From positions 5,242,510 to 5,306,509 of the forward strand of contig NZ_CP068437.1 of NCBI RefSeq assembly GCF_016757755.1: 64,000 nucleotides of DNA, read 5' to 3'. Positions 21,044 to 29,941 of the stretch are shown here, one piece after another. The stretch comes from Shewanella sp. KX20019. Its GTDB lineage: Bacteria > Pseudomonadota > Gammaproteobacteria > Enterobacterales > Shewanellaceae. Below the pieces are notes generated by a model. It was given only the letters and a program-made list of their open reading frames with translations, did no database searches and was not told where the DNA came from. Both the position numbers and the translations under genes were made by a program. Every line of letters starts with the position of its first letter. The first letter of the stretch is position 1.

Positions 21044-22465
21044 TCAGTTACCAAAGAAGCGGGATTCTTGTTTCGCTTCTATAGCACCATCATTAGTTTC
21101 TACTTCAAAATTGATATGCGTCATCGCTCTAGAGAGGTCAACAGGGTCAACAGCAATACTAATAGGCAATGTTAGTACCTCACCACCTTTTAAGGTCACT
21201 TGCTGTGGACCAATCCATTCATAGTTAGTTAAACCTTCCACACTCATATTATAGACATGAGTACTTTCTGTTTTATTAAGAATCTTTAGGGTAAAGGTAT
21301 TCTCAATTAAACCTTGGTCTGTTTCTCTGAATAAAAGATTACGGTCACGGATAACATCTATGCGGATCGGTGCAATTGTCGCTGTTGCGTAGATAAACAC
21401 TAAAATCATTACCGATAGAATAACACCGTAACCAATAAGCTTAGGACGCAAGACTTTCTCTTGTACTCCTTCTAGCTTATTTTCGGTGGTATAGCTTATT
21501 AAGCCTTTATCATATCCCATGCGTTGCATAGTGGTATCGCAAGCATCTATACAGGCACCGCAGTTGATGCATTCGTATTGTAAGCCGTTACGTATATCAA
21601 TACCTGTTGGGCACACCTGAACGCAAAGGTCACAATCAATGCAATCACCCAAGCCCATCGCTTTATGGTCTGCTTTGCGTGATCTTGGTCCGCGAGTTTC
21701 ACCACGCTGGGTATCGTAACCCACTATATAAGTGTTCTTATCAAACATAGCCGCTTGGAAACGTGCATAGGGGCACATATGGATACACATGATTTCGCGC
21801 ATCCAACCTGCATTACCGTATGTGGCAAAGGTAAAGAAAATCACCCAAAAGTAGACTCCACCACTGGCGCTTAAGCTGAACACCTCTAGGTAGACCTCTC
21901 TGGTGGGCACAAAGTAGGACACAAAGGTCATTGCGGTTAATAACGATATCAGCAACCAGGCGCCATGTTTTGCCGATTTACGCCAAAGCTTATTAAAGCT
22001 CCATGGCATCTGATCGAGCTTTATACGTTTATTACGAGCACCCTCAAGCTTCTCTTCAAACCATATAAAGATAAAGGTCCAAACTGTTTGCGGGCAGGTA
22101 TAGCCACACCAAACTCGTCCGAGATAGGTGGTTATAAAGAACAAACCAAAGGCAGCAATCATCAGTAGTGCTGCGAGTAAGGTAAAATCTTGTGGCCAAA
22201 TGGTTAAGCCGAATACATGAAACTTCTGCTCAGCCAAGTTAAACCATACAGCTTGTCTGTCTCCCCATGGGATCCATGGCAATAGTAAAAAGAACAGCAT
22301 AGCGATCCAACCTAAACGTCGACGCAGCGTGCTCCACAAGCCTTCCACTGCGCGTACATAGATTCGATTTCGAGGGTTAAACCTATCCGCTTTATTAGCG
22401 TCAGGTTGATGAATTTTGATTCTTTCTACTTTTGAAAAATCTTTTTTATTTTGCTCTGCGTTCAT
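21044..22465 (-). CDS. ccoG: Cytochrome c oxidase accessory protein CcoG
   Basis: CcoG (FixG/RdxA) is an inner-membrane iron-sulfur protein needed for maturation of cbb3 oxidase, probably by reducing copper for delivery to the CuB site. The 473-residue sequence has about five membrane segments, a conserved C120-GYT-C124-P motif in the membrane, C227/C231, and two 4Fe-4S ferredoxin motifs with cysteines at 275/278/281/285 and 299/302/305/309. A C-terminal Ig-like domain follows a last membrane segment. The ccoNOQP genes are not in the window. The length is typical. Confidence 0.94.
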   Translation of the reverse strand: MNAEQNKKDFSKVERIKIHQPDANKADRFNPRNRIYVRAVEGLWSTLRRRLGWIAMLFFLLLPWIPWGDRQAVWFNLAEQKFHVFGLTIWPQDFTLLAALLMIAAFGLFFITTYLGRVWCGYTCPQTVWTFIFIWFEEKLEGARNKRIKLDQMPWSFNKLWRKSAKHGAWLLISLLTAMTFVSYFVPTREVYLEVFSLSASGGVYFWVIFFTFATYGNAGWMREIMCIHMCPYARFQAAMFDKNTYIVGYDTQRGETRGPRSRKADHKAMGLGDCIDCDLCVQVCPTGIDIRNGLQYECINCGACIDACDTTMQRMGYDKGLISYTTENKLEGVQEKVLRPKLIGYGVILSVMILVFIYATATIAPIRIDVIRDRNLLFRETDQGLIENTFTLKILNKTESTHVYNMSVEGLTNYEWIGPQQVTLKGGEVLTLPISIAVDPVDLSRAMTHINFEVETNDGAIEAKQESRFFGN

Positions 22466-22553
22466 TTTGTAGCCTTACAGCTTTAATATTGCTAGAAAAC
22501 TAGCTTATTATAACGCTTATAATACAAGTTATTCACCTATATAGGACTAATTG

Positions 22554-22907
22554 ATGAAAGGCTGGATTTTAATAGCGCTAATAGGCGGTATCCTTTATTA
22601 CCTCTATACCAAAACAAATACACTTGATGAACCAATTGCTGAGGTTCAAGCTATTTATCAACAAGCTGAAGATAAGCTTGATAGCATGACAGGGACCCAA
22701 ATGAAGCGTATCGATGATAAAGTCGACCTGTTAACTACGGATATAGCAGAACGACTATCGGCTACAGAGCAACAAGCATTAAGACTCATCAGCCAGTCAC
22801 AGGTAAAACTCGATGACTATAAAGAGCGCTACTGTGGCAATGGTGCGGATAAACACACTAGCTTTAGTAAAGAGAACCAAACTTATATATGTGACAAACT
22901 GAATTAG
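22554..22907 (+). CDS. Small hypothetical membrane-anchored protein
   Basis: A 117-residue protein I do not recognise. It has an N-terminal membrane segment (about 4-18, ILIALIGGILYYLY) followed by a hydrophilic, helix-rich part (about 25-100) that looks like a short coiled coil, and two cysteines near the C-terminus. The ATG at 22554 is preferred over the TTG just before it, and TAGGA lies upstream. It is divergent from ccoG with about 88 bp between them. Coding character is supported by the typical N-in membrane start and acidic/basic spacing, but function is unknown. Confidence 0.65.
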   Translation: MKGWILIALIGGILYYLYTKTNTLDEPIAEVQAIYQQAEDKLDSMTGTQMKRIDDKVDLLTTDIAERLSATEQQALRLISQSQVKLDDYKERYCGNGADKHTSFSKENQTYICDKLN

Positions 22908-23047
22908 GCAACAATAGCCTTGCTAATAGGTCATTGCGATAGGTCTCAGTTCACGCATTCGCGATTAATGTTAATTGACCTGAGATCTGATTCCGCCTAG
23001 CCTTTACTCATTACTGTTATATAACGAAATGAAAAGGCTAGCTGCTC

Positions 23048-23950
23048 ATGACTGAAAAAGTGTCTGATATTTTTGACCCCGCATTATGGGATGTCGTTCC
23101 TGGATTTAATTTCGAAGATATTACCTACCACAGAGCTAAAGATCAGGGAACCGTTCGCGTAGCGATAAATCGTCCAGACTGTCTCAACTCATTCCGACCA
23201 AAAACCGTAGATGAACTCTATACTGCACTCGATCATGCTCGCCAATGGTCAGATGTCGGCTGCGTGTTGATCACTGGTAATGGCCCATCAGCTAAAGGGC
23301 AGCACTCCTTCTGTGCTGGCGGCGACCAAAGAATTCGTGGCAAAGATGGTTACAAATATGAAGGTGCTGAAGAGGGTACCGCAGATGTTGCTCGTATGGG
23401 CCGTTTACATATTCTTGAAGTACAGCGGCTAATCCGCTTTATGCCTAAAGTTGTTATTGCTGTCGTTCCTGGTTGGGCTGTTGGTGGTGGTCATAGCTTG
23501 CACGTGGTCTGTGATTTAACTTTGGCATCAAAGGAGCATGCTGTCTTTAAACAGACAGATCCTGACGTTGGTAGCTTTGACTCTGGTTATGGTAGTGCCT
23601 ATTTAGCCAAGATGATTGGTCAAAAGCGAGCGCGTGAGATCTTCTTTCTTGGTTTTAACTACAGCGCAGAAGAAGCATTCGATATGGGGATGGTCAACCG
23701 TGCCATTCCCCATGCTGAGCTTGAAACAGAAGCATTAAGCTGGGCGAAAGAGATAAACTCTAAGTCACCAACGGCGATGCGTATGCTTAAATACGGCTTT
23801 AACCTTCCGGATGATGGCTTAGTGGGGCAGCAACTTTTTGCTGGTGAAGCAACGCGCTTAGCTTACGGTACGGCTGAAGCACAAGAGGGGCGTGATGCAT
23901 TCTTAGAGAAGCGTGATCAAGACTTCTCATCTTTCCCGTGGCACTACTAA
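23048..23950 (+). CDS. menB: 1,4-dihydroxy-2-naphthoyl-CoA synthase, type II
   Basis: MenB closes the second ring of the naphthoquinone in menaquinone synthesis by a Dieckmann condensation of succinylbenzoyl-CoA. The 300-residue crotonase-fold protein shows the oxyanion-hole segments FCAGGDQ (88-93) and GWAVGGGHSLH (142-152) and the catalytic VGSFDSGYG. At the bicarbonate site E. coli has QTGP, whereas this protein has QTDP (Asp171), which marks the bicarbonate-independent type II form seen in mycobacteria. It stands alone, without other men genes nearby. Menaquinone is central to anaerobic respiration in Shewanella. Confidence 0.94.
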   Translation: MTEKVSDIFDPALWDVVPGFNFEDITYHRAKDQGTVRVAINRPDCLNSFRPKTVDELYTALDHARQWSDVGCVLITGNGPSAKGQHSFCAGGDQRIRGKDGYKYEGAEEGTADVARMGRLHILEVQRLIRFMPKVVIAVVPGWAVGGGHSLHVVCDLTLASKEHAVFKQTDPDVGSFDSGYGSAYLAKMIGQKRAREIFFLGFNYSAEEAFDMGMVNRAIPHAELETEALSWAKEINSKSPTAMRMLKYGFNLPDDGLVGQQLFAGEATRLAYGTAEAQEGRDAFLEKRDQDFSSFPWHY

Positions 23951-24088
23951 TTTACAGTTTTCGCCTCTAATTGAATTGGTTGTAAACTCATCAATACATT
24001 AAAGATGTTGATGGGTTTATACCCAATTTACCCTTCCAATCTATTAATCCTATCAAACTTATCTATATAAACCTCTTTTAATTGCAAA

Positions 24089-24103
24089 TGATAACCATTA
24101 TCA
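24089..24103 (+). promoter_or_regulatory. Fur box upstream of DUF2061 gene
   Basis: TGATAACCATTATCA fits the 7-1-7 Fur motif with one mismatch, and the symmetry extends to AAATGATAACCATTATCATTT-type flanks (24086-24106). It lies 29 bp upstream of the start codon. Confidence 0.85.
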
Positions 24104-24131
24104 TTTAGTTAACTTTTAGAGGAGTACCATC

Positions 24132-24329
24132 ATGACCAAGACTATAACTTTTGCGATTCTTCATTTTAGCGTCGCTTTCACTGTGACCTATTTACTAACG
24201 GGCAGCGCTATCATTGGTGGTGCAATAGCCTTAATAGAACCAGCTGTTAATACTGTCGTATTCTATTTCCATGAAAAAATTTGGAAAGGAATTGAGTCTA
24301 GGAATGCTTTACAAAGTGCCATAGCATAA
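24132..24329 (+). CDS. DUF2061 small membrane protein, Fur-controlled
   Basis: A 65-residue inner-membrane protein of the DUF2061 family. It has two hydrophobic segments (about 5-23 and 26-45) with the conserved EPAVNTVVFYFHEKIW motif at 37-52. AGAGGAG precedes the ATG closely. The function of the family is unknown. The strong Fur box immediately upstream suggests it is made under iron limitation. It is convergent with the antiporter gene, with a 23-bp gap. Confidence 0.85.
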   Translation: MTKTITFAILHFSVAFTVTYLLTGSAIIGGAIALIEPAVNTVVFYFHEKIWKGIESRNALQSAIA

Positions 24330-24352
24330 CTGAGTTCGGTTCCAGCGCCACT

Positions 24353-25549
24353 TTAGTCCTTATCTGAATTGTTCAAACCGAGTTTGTTGGCTAGAGGTGC
24401 AATAGCCCCTCCCTGAATAAACACAGAGAACAATACAATAAAGAACACCATATGCACGATTTCAAGTGATCCAGGCACACCAGCCGCGGCAGGAATTAAT
24501 GCAAATACAATAGGAGTTGCCCCCTTTAAGCCAATGGCCGAAATAAACAATCGCTTCTTCCAGCTCGCTTTTACAAATGGCAGATAACAAAGCTGTACTG
24601 CCAGCGGCCTTGCTACCAATATGAGTAAAATGGCAGGTAATAAAGAGCTCGTAAATACCGCTGCTAATGACTGCGGGAAAATCTGTAAACCCAATACTAT
24701 AAACATCAACGCTTGAGCTAACCAAGACAAGCTATTTAAGAAGTGTTGATTAACCGCTTGCCCACGCTTAATACCGTTACCAATCACCACACCTGCTATA
24801 TAAGACGCTAACAGAATATTTCCCCCGAGCATCTCAGCACCATAGGTTGCCACCACAAAGCTTGCGAGAACAAAAACCGGGATCAGCCCAAACTCAGACA
24901 GATGAATTCGATTAAGTAGTGAAACTGCAACCTTAGCCACCAGCCCGCCCACTATTATCGCCACAGATATCTGTGTCACTAGCTCAAGTGCTATCTCCGA
25001 GGCAACTACCGTTTTACTAGCAGACAGTGCCATATCAGTTAAAAAAATCACCAATAGCATAGCAACAGGGTCATTGGTTGCTGATTCAAACTCCAATACG
25101 GTGTCAGTTTGCTCTTTTAGCTTTAATTTTTTAGATTCTAAGATAGAGAATACAGCGGCGGCATCGGTAGATGACACAATCGCCGCGAATAGCAGACAGG
25201 TGATGAAATCGAAATCAAGCAGCCAATATAAAATGACCGAAAAAAACATGGTGGTAAACAATACTCCAAAAGAAGCCAGTACTCCGCCTTCTTTATAGGC
25301 CACTTTTATCTTATCCGTTGATGTGTTTATGCCACCAACAAATACAATCATGTTCAGTGCTAAACCACCAATCCAAGCAGTTTGACTCAAGTCATCATAA
25401 ACAAAGTTAAATTCACCATTACCAAGCACTAGGCCGACGCCCATAAATATAAGCAGTGATGGGATCCCCAGGGTTCTTGAAGGGTGATGCAGTAATATTC
25501 CGACTAAGATCAAAATAGACATACCAATCATGATCATTTCAGTCGTCAT
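24353..25549 (-). CDS. Cation:proton antiporter, CPA1 family (NhaP-like, no C-terminal RCK domain)
   Basis: A 398-residue integral membrane protein with about 11-12 hydrophobic segments. The motif SSTDAAAVFSIL and the EFESATNDPVAM segment (paired acidic residues) are the ion-binding core of CPA1 exchangers such as NhaP, which swap Na+ or K+ for H+. Unlike the longer NhaP2/CvrA proteins it ends after the membrane domain. The ATG at 25549 is preferred to a frame opening 27 codons upstream because AAGGAAG lies just before it. The transported cation cannot be read from the sequence. Confidence 0.85.
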   Translation of the reverse strand: MTTEMIMIGMSILILVGILLHHPSRTLGIPSLLIFMGVGLVLGNGEFNFVYDDLSQTAWIGGLALNMIVFVGGINTSTDKIKVAYKEGGVLASFGVLFTTMFFSVILYWLLDFDFITCLLFAAIVSSTDAAAVFSILESKKLKLKEQTDTVLEFESATNDPVAMLLVIFLTDMALSASKTVVASEIALELVTQISVAIIVGGLVAKVAVSLLNRIHLSEFGLIPVFVLASFVVATYGAEMLGGNILLASYIAGVVIGNGIKRGQAVNQHFLNSLSWLAQALMFIVLGLQIFPQSLAAVFTSSLLPAILLILVARPLAVQLCYLPFVKASWKKRLFISAIGLKGATPIVFALIPAAAGVPGSLEIVHMVFFIVLFSVFIQGGAIAPLANKLGLNNSDKD

Positions 25550-25900
25550 AGAACTTCCTTTAGTAAATTGGCCGAATGGGGAGATTAGCGCTAGAGCATA
25601 CAATTGAATACTGTCATAAAAGTTTAACAATAAATTTATTTAGCATTCTTCAACGTTAAATATACTACAAATCACTAGGTTGACTATTAAATTAACCTTA
25701 AGGCTAAATTAACCCCGCAATACTCTCCGCTAAGTTAAGCCACTTAAACCAGCAGCAACACATCACTGATCCTAGAAGTTGATTCAGAAAAAGCATTTAA
25801 GAAAAGTCGTCTTAAAGATTATTAATCTAATAAAGCCCCTACATTTTACTCAAGTAAAACCCATGGGGATTTTAATCTGCGCTTTAGAAGCTACAAAACA

Positions 25901-25922
25901 CTGTCACCTAACTGTCATATAT
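25901..25922 (+). promoter_or_regulatory. Pho box upstream of pst operon
   Basis: CTGTCAC-CTAA-CTGTCAT-ATAT shows two 7-bp direct repeats spaced by 4 bp, the PhoB binding pattern, followed by a further partial repeat CTCTGTC. A weak -10 (TAATGC, 25931-25936) follows at suitable distance. It lies about 345 bp upstream of pstS because a repeat element sits in between. Confidence 0.82.
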
Positions 25923-25978
25923 CTCTGTCTTAATGCAACCGCCTTCAGTGAGGCACTAATTTGGTTTCGTATTTAGAC

Positions 25979-26246
25979 TATACCAATTGCATTAAGTATC
26001 TGTTCATTCAGTGGGAATTCAAAGCGCTGAAGGCAAGTCGGAAACATGAAGCTAATAGTTATTCTATATCGAGAGTTTTCGACGCAGCATACGGCGCTTT
26101 GAAAGCCACCCGACGGGAAAAGCTCACGCATTCCACTTCTGCTTTGCATTGGCTCACAAGGGAATAACCATTCTCTCGTCAATGCGCTTTGAATTGAAAA
26201 GCGTGAGCGTTTCTGAATTGACTAAATACTAAATGCAATTGGTATT
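25979..26246. mobile_element. MITE-like repeat element, copy 2, between Pho box and pstS
   Basis: A 268-bp element with imperfect terminal inverted repeats (TATACCAATTGCATTAAG at the left; AATACCAATTGCATTTAG as reverse complement at the right). Its interior matches copy 1 at 10452-10720 read on the other strand. No transposase is encoded. It lies inside the presumed 5' untranslated region of the pst operon and ends 20 bp before the pstS start. Confidence 0.8.
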
Positions 26247-26266
26247 ACAACAGAGTAGGAAAAGTA

Positions 26267-27076
26267 ATGAAAAAAGTTATTGGCTTATTAACCGCAGTTG
26301 GTTTGATGGTATCGCCGCTGGTTCAAGCTGGCACTGTTACCGTATCAGGTTCAACTTCCGTCGCACACGTGATGGAAGTACTTGCCGAGAATTACCAAAA
26401 CACCGCTAAGAAGAGTGTTGAAGTGCAGAGCACGGGTTCTTCAGCCGGTATTCGCGCCGCTAAAGATGGCACCAGCATGATAGGCATGTCATCGCGCAAC
26501 GTTAAGCAGAGTGAGCTTAACAGTGACACCAAAGAGATTGTTATCGCACGTGATGGTATAGCTGCGGCAGTCAACAACGCTAATCCAGTAAAAAACTTAA
26601 CCCAAGAGCAGATCTCAAAGATCTATCGCGGTGAAATCAAAAACTGGAGTGAAGTTGGCGGAGAGTCACGCCCAATAGTGGTTGTTACCCGGGAAAATGG
26701 CTCAGGAACTCGTGGTGCTTTCGAAGAAATAATGAAGCTACAGCGTACCGTCAATGGTCACAAAGTTACCGCTATCACCCCTAGAGCCCAAGTGGGTAAT
26801 GGCAATGGCATGATCAAGACCATTGTGGCTAACAATCCATATGCCATCGGTTATATCTCGTTAGGCAGTGTCGATAGCAGCCTACGTGCAATTGATGTTG
26901 ACGGTATTGCCGCTTCAGATGACAACATTGCTACTGGTGACTATCAAATTGCGCGTCCATTTATTGTGTTAATGGACAAGGACGCACCGCGTAATGCCCA
27001 AGACTTTATTGAATACATCTTGTCTGACGATGGGCAAAGCATTGTCGCTAACGAAGGTTATATCCGCGTTCAGTAA
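26267..27076 (+). CDS. pstS: Phosphate ABC transporter, periplasmic binding protein PstS
   Basis: PstS captures phosphate in the periplasm and delivers it to PstCA. The 269-residue protein has a signal peptide (cut near residue 21, VQA), and phosphate-loop segments VSGSTSVAHVM, STGSSAGIRA and RENGSGTRGAFEE. It is shorter than E. coli PstS and belongs to the compact PstS-like group. TAGGAAAAG precedes the ATG. It leads pstSCAB, and a hairpin after it probably gives it higher expression than the membrane genes. A Pho box upstream suggests induction in low phosphate. Confidence 0.93.
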   Translation: MKKVIGLLTAVGLMVSPLVQAGTVTVSGSTSVAHVMEVLAENYQNTAKKSVEVQSTGSSAGIRAAKDGTSMIGMSSRNVKQSELNSDTKEIVIARDGIAAAVNNANPVKNLTQEQISKIYRGEIKNWSEVGGESRPIVVVTRENGSGTRGAFEEIMKLQRTVNGHKVTAITPRAQVGNGNGMIKTIVANNPYAIGYISLGSVDSSLRAIDVDGIAASDDNIATGDYQIARPFIVLMDKDAPRNAQDFIEYILSDDGQSIVANEGYIRVQ

Positions 27077-27093
27077 GCTAGCAGTAATAGATA

Positions 27094-27118
27094 AAAGGGG
27101 AGCTACGCGCTCCTCTTT
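27094..27118 (+). terminator. Hairpin between pstS and pstC (attenuator-like)
   Basis: AAAGGGGAGC pairs with GCTCCTCTTT around a short loop, followed by an A/T-rich stretch lacking a long T-run. Located in the 96-bp pstS-pstC gap, it could partially terminate transcription or protect pstS mRNA. Confidence 0.6.
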
Positions 27119-27172
27119 ACTTAGTTAATTTATCAACAGTTATATTTAACCGTAAGATTTCGAGGCAAAGTG

Positions 27173-28078
27173 ATGAGCACAGCCAGTAAGGCCCGAGCGC
27201 AAGGACTGCAACTCGCCCCAGCAAAGAACTATGATTGGAAAGAACACTTTTTTCATCTGTTATTTCTAGCCAGTGCCATGATAGGTGTAGTCTCCGTCGC
27301 CACTATAGGTTGGTTTGTATTTCAAGAGGGACTTCCCGCCTTTAAAGAAGCTGGTGTACTTAACTTAGTTTTTGGTCGTGAATGGCTGCCACCAGCACTT
27401 TACGGCATCTTCCCAATGATAATATCGACCCTCATATCAACAGCTGGAGCGGTCATCATTGGTGTACCCATTGCTATCTTAACGGCTGTTTTTTTAGCGG
27501 AGCTGGCACCAAAATGGTTGGCCGATACAGTCCGCCCAGCAGTCGAGCTATTAGCTGGGATCCCATCGGTTGTATACGGCTTCTTTGGACTCGTTATTAT
27601 CGTCCCAGCAATCGAAACCATCTTTAATATCCCAGCAGGGAACACTATTCTTGCGGGAATAATTGTATTGGCAATTATGATATTGCCAACCGTGATAACC
27701 ATCTCTGAAACCTCCCTAAGGGCGCTACCTCCCGTTTATAAAGAGGGGGCTTTAGCGCTTGGCGCATCACATATTTATACTGTTTTTAAAGTGCTTATTC
27801 CTGCTGCCCGCAGCGGTATCTTTACCGGTGTAGCACTCGGTGTTGCTCGTGCCATTGGCGAGACAATGGCCATCATAATGGTAATGGGTAACGCGCCTGC
27901 TATGCCAGGGTCGGTACTTGAGCCCGCTAGAACATTAACGGCTAATATCGCAATGGAGATGTCTTACGCCACAGGTATTCACTCCAGCGCTCTTTACTCA
28001 ACGGGCATCGTGTTATTGGTGTTTATCATTTTACTCAATGCGAGTTTGTTATTTCTAAACCGTAAGAGGAGCTACTAA
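27173..28078 (+). CDS. pstC: Phosphate ABC transporter permease PstC
   Basis: An inner-membrane permease of 301 residues that with PstA forms the phosphate channel. Six membrane segments are visible, and the EAA-type loop (ALRALPPVYKEGALALGAS) contacts PstB. The ATG at 27173 follows a GAGG site at 7 bases; a GTG just before it is possible. Its stop overlaps the pstA start (TAATG), so the two subunits are translationally coupled, as expected for a heterodimer. Confidence 0.95.
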   Translation: MSTASKARAQGLQLAPAKNYDWKEHFFHLLFLASAMIGVVSVATIGWFVFQEGLPAFKEAGVLNLVFGREWLPPALYGIFPMIISTLISTAGAVIIGVPIAILTAVFLAELAPKWLADTVRPAVELLAGIPSVVYGFFGLVIIVPAIETIFNIPAGNTILAGIIVLAIMILPTVITISETSLRALPPVYKEGALALGASHIYTVFKVLIPAARSGIFTGVALGVARAIGETMAIIMVMGNAPAMPGSVLEPARTLTANIAMEMSYATGIHSSALYSTGIVLLVFIILLNASLLFLNRKRSY

Positions 28079-28935
28079 TGCTTCAGGATAAACGTATTTT
28101 TAATCGAGACCTTCAAGACAAACTGTTGTTTGGCGCCATTTGGGCCGCAGCCGCCATTACTATTTTATTTTTACTTTGGGTTGTGTGGCACATTTTAAGC
28201 AACGGCTTGGCCTATGTTAGTTGGGAGTTCATTACCAGCTCCTACACCCGTATCGGTGAAGCGTCTGGTATTTGGGCCATGATAGTGTCAACCGTGTATA
28301 TGGTTGGTCTGTCACTCGCCATCGCGGCACCCATCGGCATAATGACGGCCATATATTTGACCGAGTATGCGGCACCGGGCAGCAACGTGGTTAAAACCAT
28401 CCGCTTTTGCACAGAATCACTTGCTGGGATCCCATCTATTGTGTATGGCTTATTTGGTATGACCTTCTTCGTCACCACCTTAGGTTTGGGCTTTTCTATC
28501 CTTTCAGGTTCGTTAACATTGGCGATGCTGATTTTACCAGTGATTATCCGTACCACAGAAGAAGCGCTTATTGCTGTCCCTATGAGCTACCGTGAAGGCG
28601 GTTACGCCCTTGGCAGCTCAAAAATCTATACCATCTACCGGCTTATTTTACCGAGCGCACTACCGGGTATTGTCACCTCAATTATCTTAAGCACTGGTAG
28701 GGTCATTGGTGAATCTGCACCAGTATTTTTAACGGCGGGTATGGTGACCCAAATACCGCAATCAGTGCTTGATTCAGGCCGCACTTTAACTGTGCATCTG
28801 TATAAGCTCACACAAGAGCTCTTTACTCAACACGAGTGGGATCAGGCTTATGCCACCGCAACAGTGCTAATTGTATTAGTTCTACTACTCAACATGACCA
28901 CCAAATTCATTGCTACCCGTATGAGCAAATCTTAA
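28078..28935 (+). CDS. pstA: Phosphate ABC transporter permease PstA
   Basis: A 285-residue inner-membrane permease, the partner of PstC. It has six membrane segments, a periplasmic stretch after the first, the conserved SLAGIPSIVYGLFGM segment and the EAA loop (AVPMSYREGGYALGSSKIYT). The ATG overlaps the pstC stop. It is followed 12 bp later by pstB. The length and motifs are typical of the family. Confidence 0.95.
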   Translation: MLQDKRIFNRDLQDKLLFGAIWAAAAITILFLLWVVWHILSNGLAYVSWEFITSSYTRIGEASGIWAMIVSTVYMVGLSLAIAAPIGIMTAIYLTEYAAPGSNVVKTIRFCTESLAGIPSIVYGLFGMTFFVTTLGLGFSILSGSLTLAMLILPVIIRTTEEALIAVPMSYREGGYALGSSKIYTIYRLILPSALPGIVTSIILSTGRVIGESAPVFLTAGMVTQIPQSVLDSGRTLTVHLYKLTQELFTQHEWDQAYATATVLIVLVLLLNMTTKFIATRMSKS

Positions 28936-28947
28936 AAGGCTATCCCT

Positions 28948-29697
28948 ATGAATAAGCTAGAAGTGAACAACTTAAACCTATTTTACGGCGATAACCACGC
29001 GCTAAAAGATATCTCAATGGCAATACCATCACGCCAAGTAACCGCTCTTATCGGTCCCTCTGGCTGTGGAAAATCAACACTGCTGCGCACACTAAATCGC
29101 ATGAACGATCTGGTCGCAGGGGTGAGCATAGATGGTGATGTGATGTTTGAGGGAAACAACATCTACCAAGATGTCGATGTTAAGCAGCTAAGAATGCGTG
29201 TAGGCATGGTTTTCCAAAAGCCAAACCCGTTTCCAATGAGTATCTACGAGAATGTTGCTTTTGGTCTTAAAGCCCAAGGCGTAAAGGATAAGCGGTTATT
29301 GGATGAAGCAGTAGAGGAGGCGCTACGCAGCGCGGCTCTTTGGGATGAAGTGAGAGACAGACTAGATTCACCTGGCCAGGGCTTATCGGGTGGCCAACAA
29401 CAAAGGCTCTGTATCGCCCGCACCATAGCGATGAAGCCAGAGGTGATTTTGATGGATGAACCCACCAGCGCACTGGATCCTATTGCGACTCATAAGATTG
29501 AAGAGCTTATGGATGAACTACGTAAGAAGTTCACCATAGTGATAGTGACTCACTCGATGAATCAAGCCAAACGCATCTCCGACAAAACAGCATTTTTCTG
29601 GATGGGCGAGCTAGTGGAGCATGGCGAAACAAGCCAGATATTTAACCAACCTGTTGATAAACGTACTCAGGGTTATGTTAGCGGAGAGTTCGGCTAA
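28948..29697 (+). CDS. pstB: Phosphate ABC transporter ATPase PstB
   Basis: The 249-residue ATPase subunit that powers PstCA. It carries Walker A (GPSGCGKST, about 33-41), the ABC signature LSGGQQQR, Walker B VILMDEPTSALD and the switch histidine in VTHSMNQA. The operon ends here: no phoU follows, although PhoU is usually the next gene and links Pst to PhoR signalling. A GC-rich hairpin comes 20 bp after the stop. Another pst-phoU copy may exist elsewhere in the genome. Confidence 0.96.
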   Translation: MNKLEVNNLNLFYGDNHALKDISMAIPSRQVTALIGPSGCGKSTLLRTLNRMNDLVAGVSIDGDVMFEGNNIYQDVDVKQLRMRVGMVFQKPNPFPMSIYENVAFGLKAQGVKDKRLLDEAVEEALRSAALWDEVRDRLDSPGQGLSGGQQQRLCIARTIAMKPEVILMDEPTSALDPIATHKIEELMDELRKKFTIVIVTHSMNQAKRISDKTAFFWMGELVEHGETSQIFNQPVDKRTQGYVSGEFG

Positions 29698-29716
29698 CAT
29701 CACATTTCCAATTTCA

Positions 29717-29739
29717 GCGCCCACAGTCTACGTGGGCGC
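29717..29739 (+). terminator. GC-rich hairpin after pstB
   Basis: GCGCCCAC (29717-29724) pairs perfectly with GTGGGCGC (29732-29739). No T-run follows, so it may be a rho-dependent end or an mRNA 3' stabiliser, not a classical terminator. Confidence 0.6.
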
Positions 29740-29941
29740 CTATCACTTCCCCGCTTTACACTGTCTAAATAGCTTATTTACCTATAGATAAAGATCTACT
29801 TAACGTGCTAAAAAGCTAACACTTGATAAATTAATCGATTATTGTAAATTCTGTCTCTCAGCTTGTGACGACTGTCAACAAGCACTTCTTTTCAGCCAAA
29901 GTTGATATCAATAGAGTCAACACATTGTCTTTAGGGCGTAT

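Noticed and set aside
25779..26182. Open frames of 65-69 residues upstream of pstS
   Set aside because: They cover the Pho box and the repeat element and have no conserved sequence or initiation signals.
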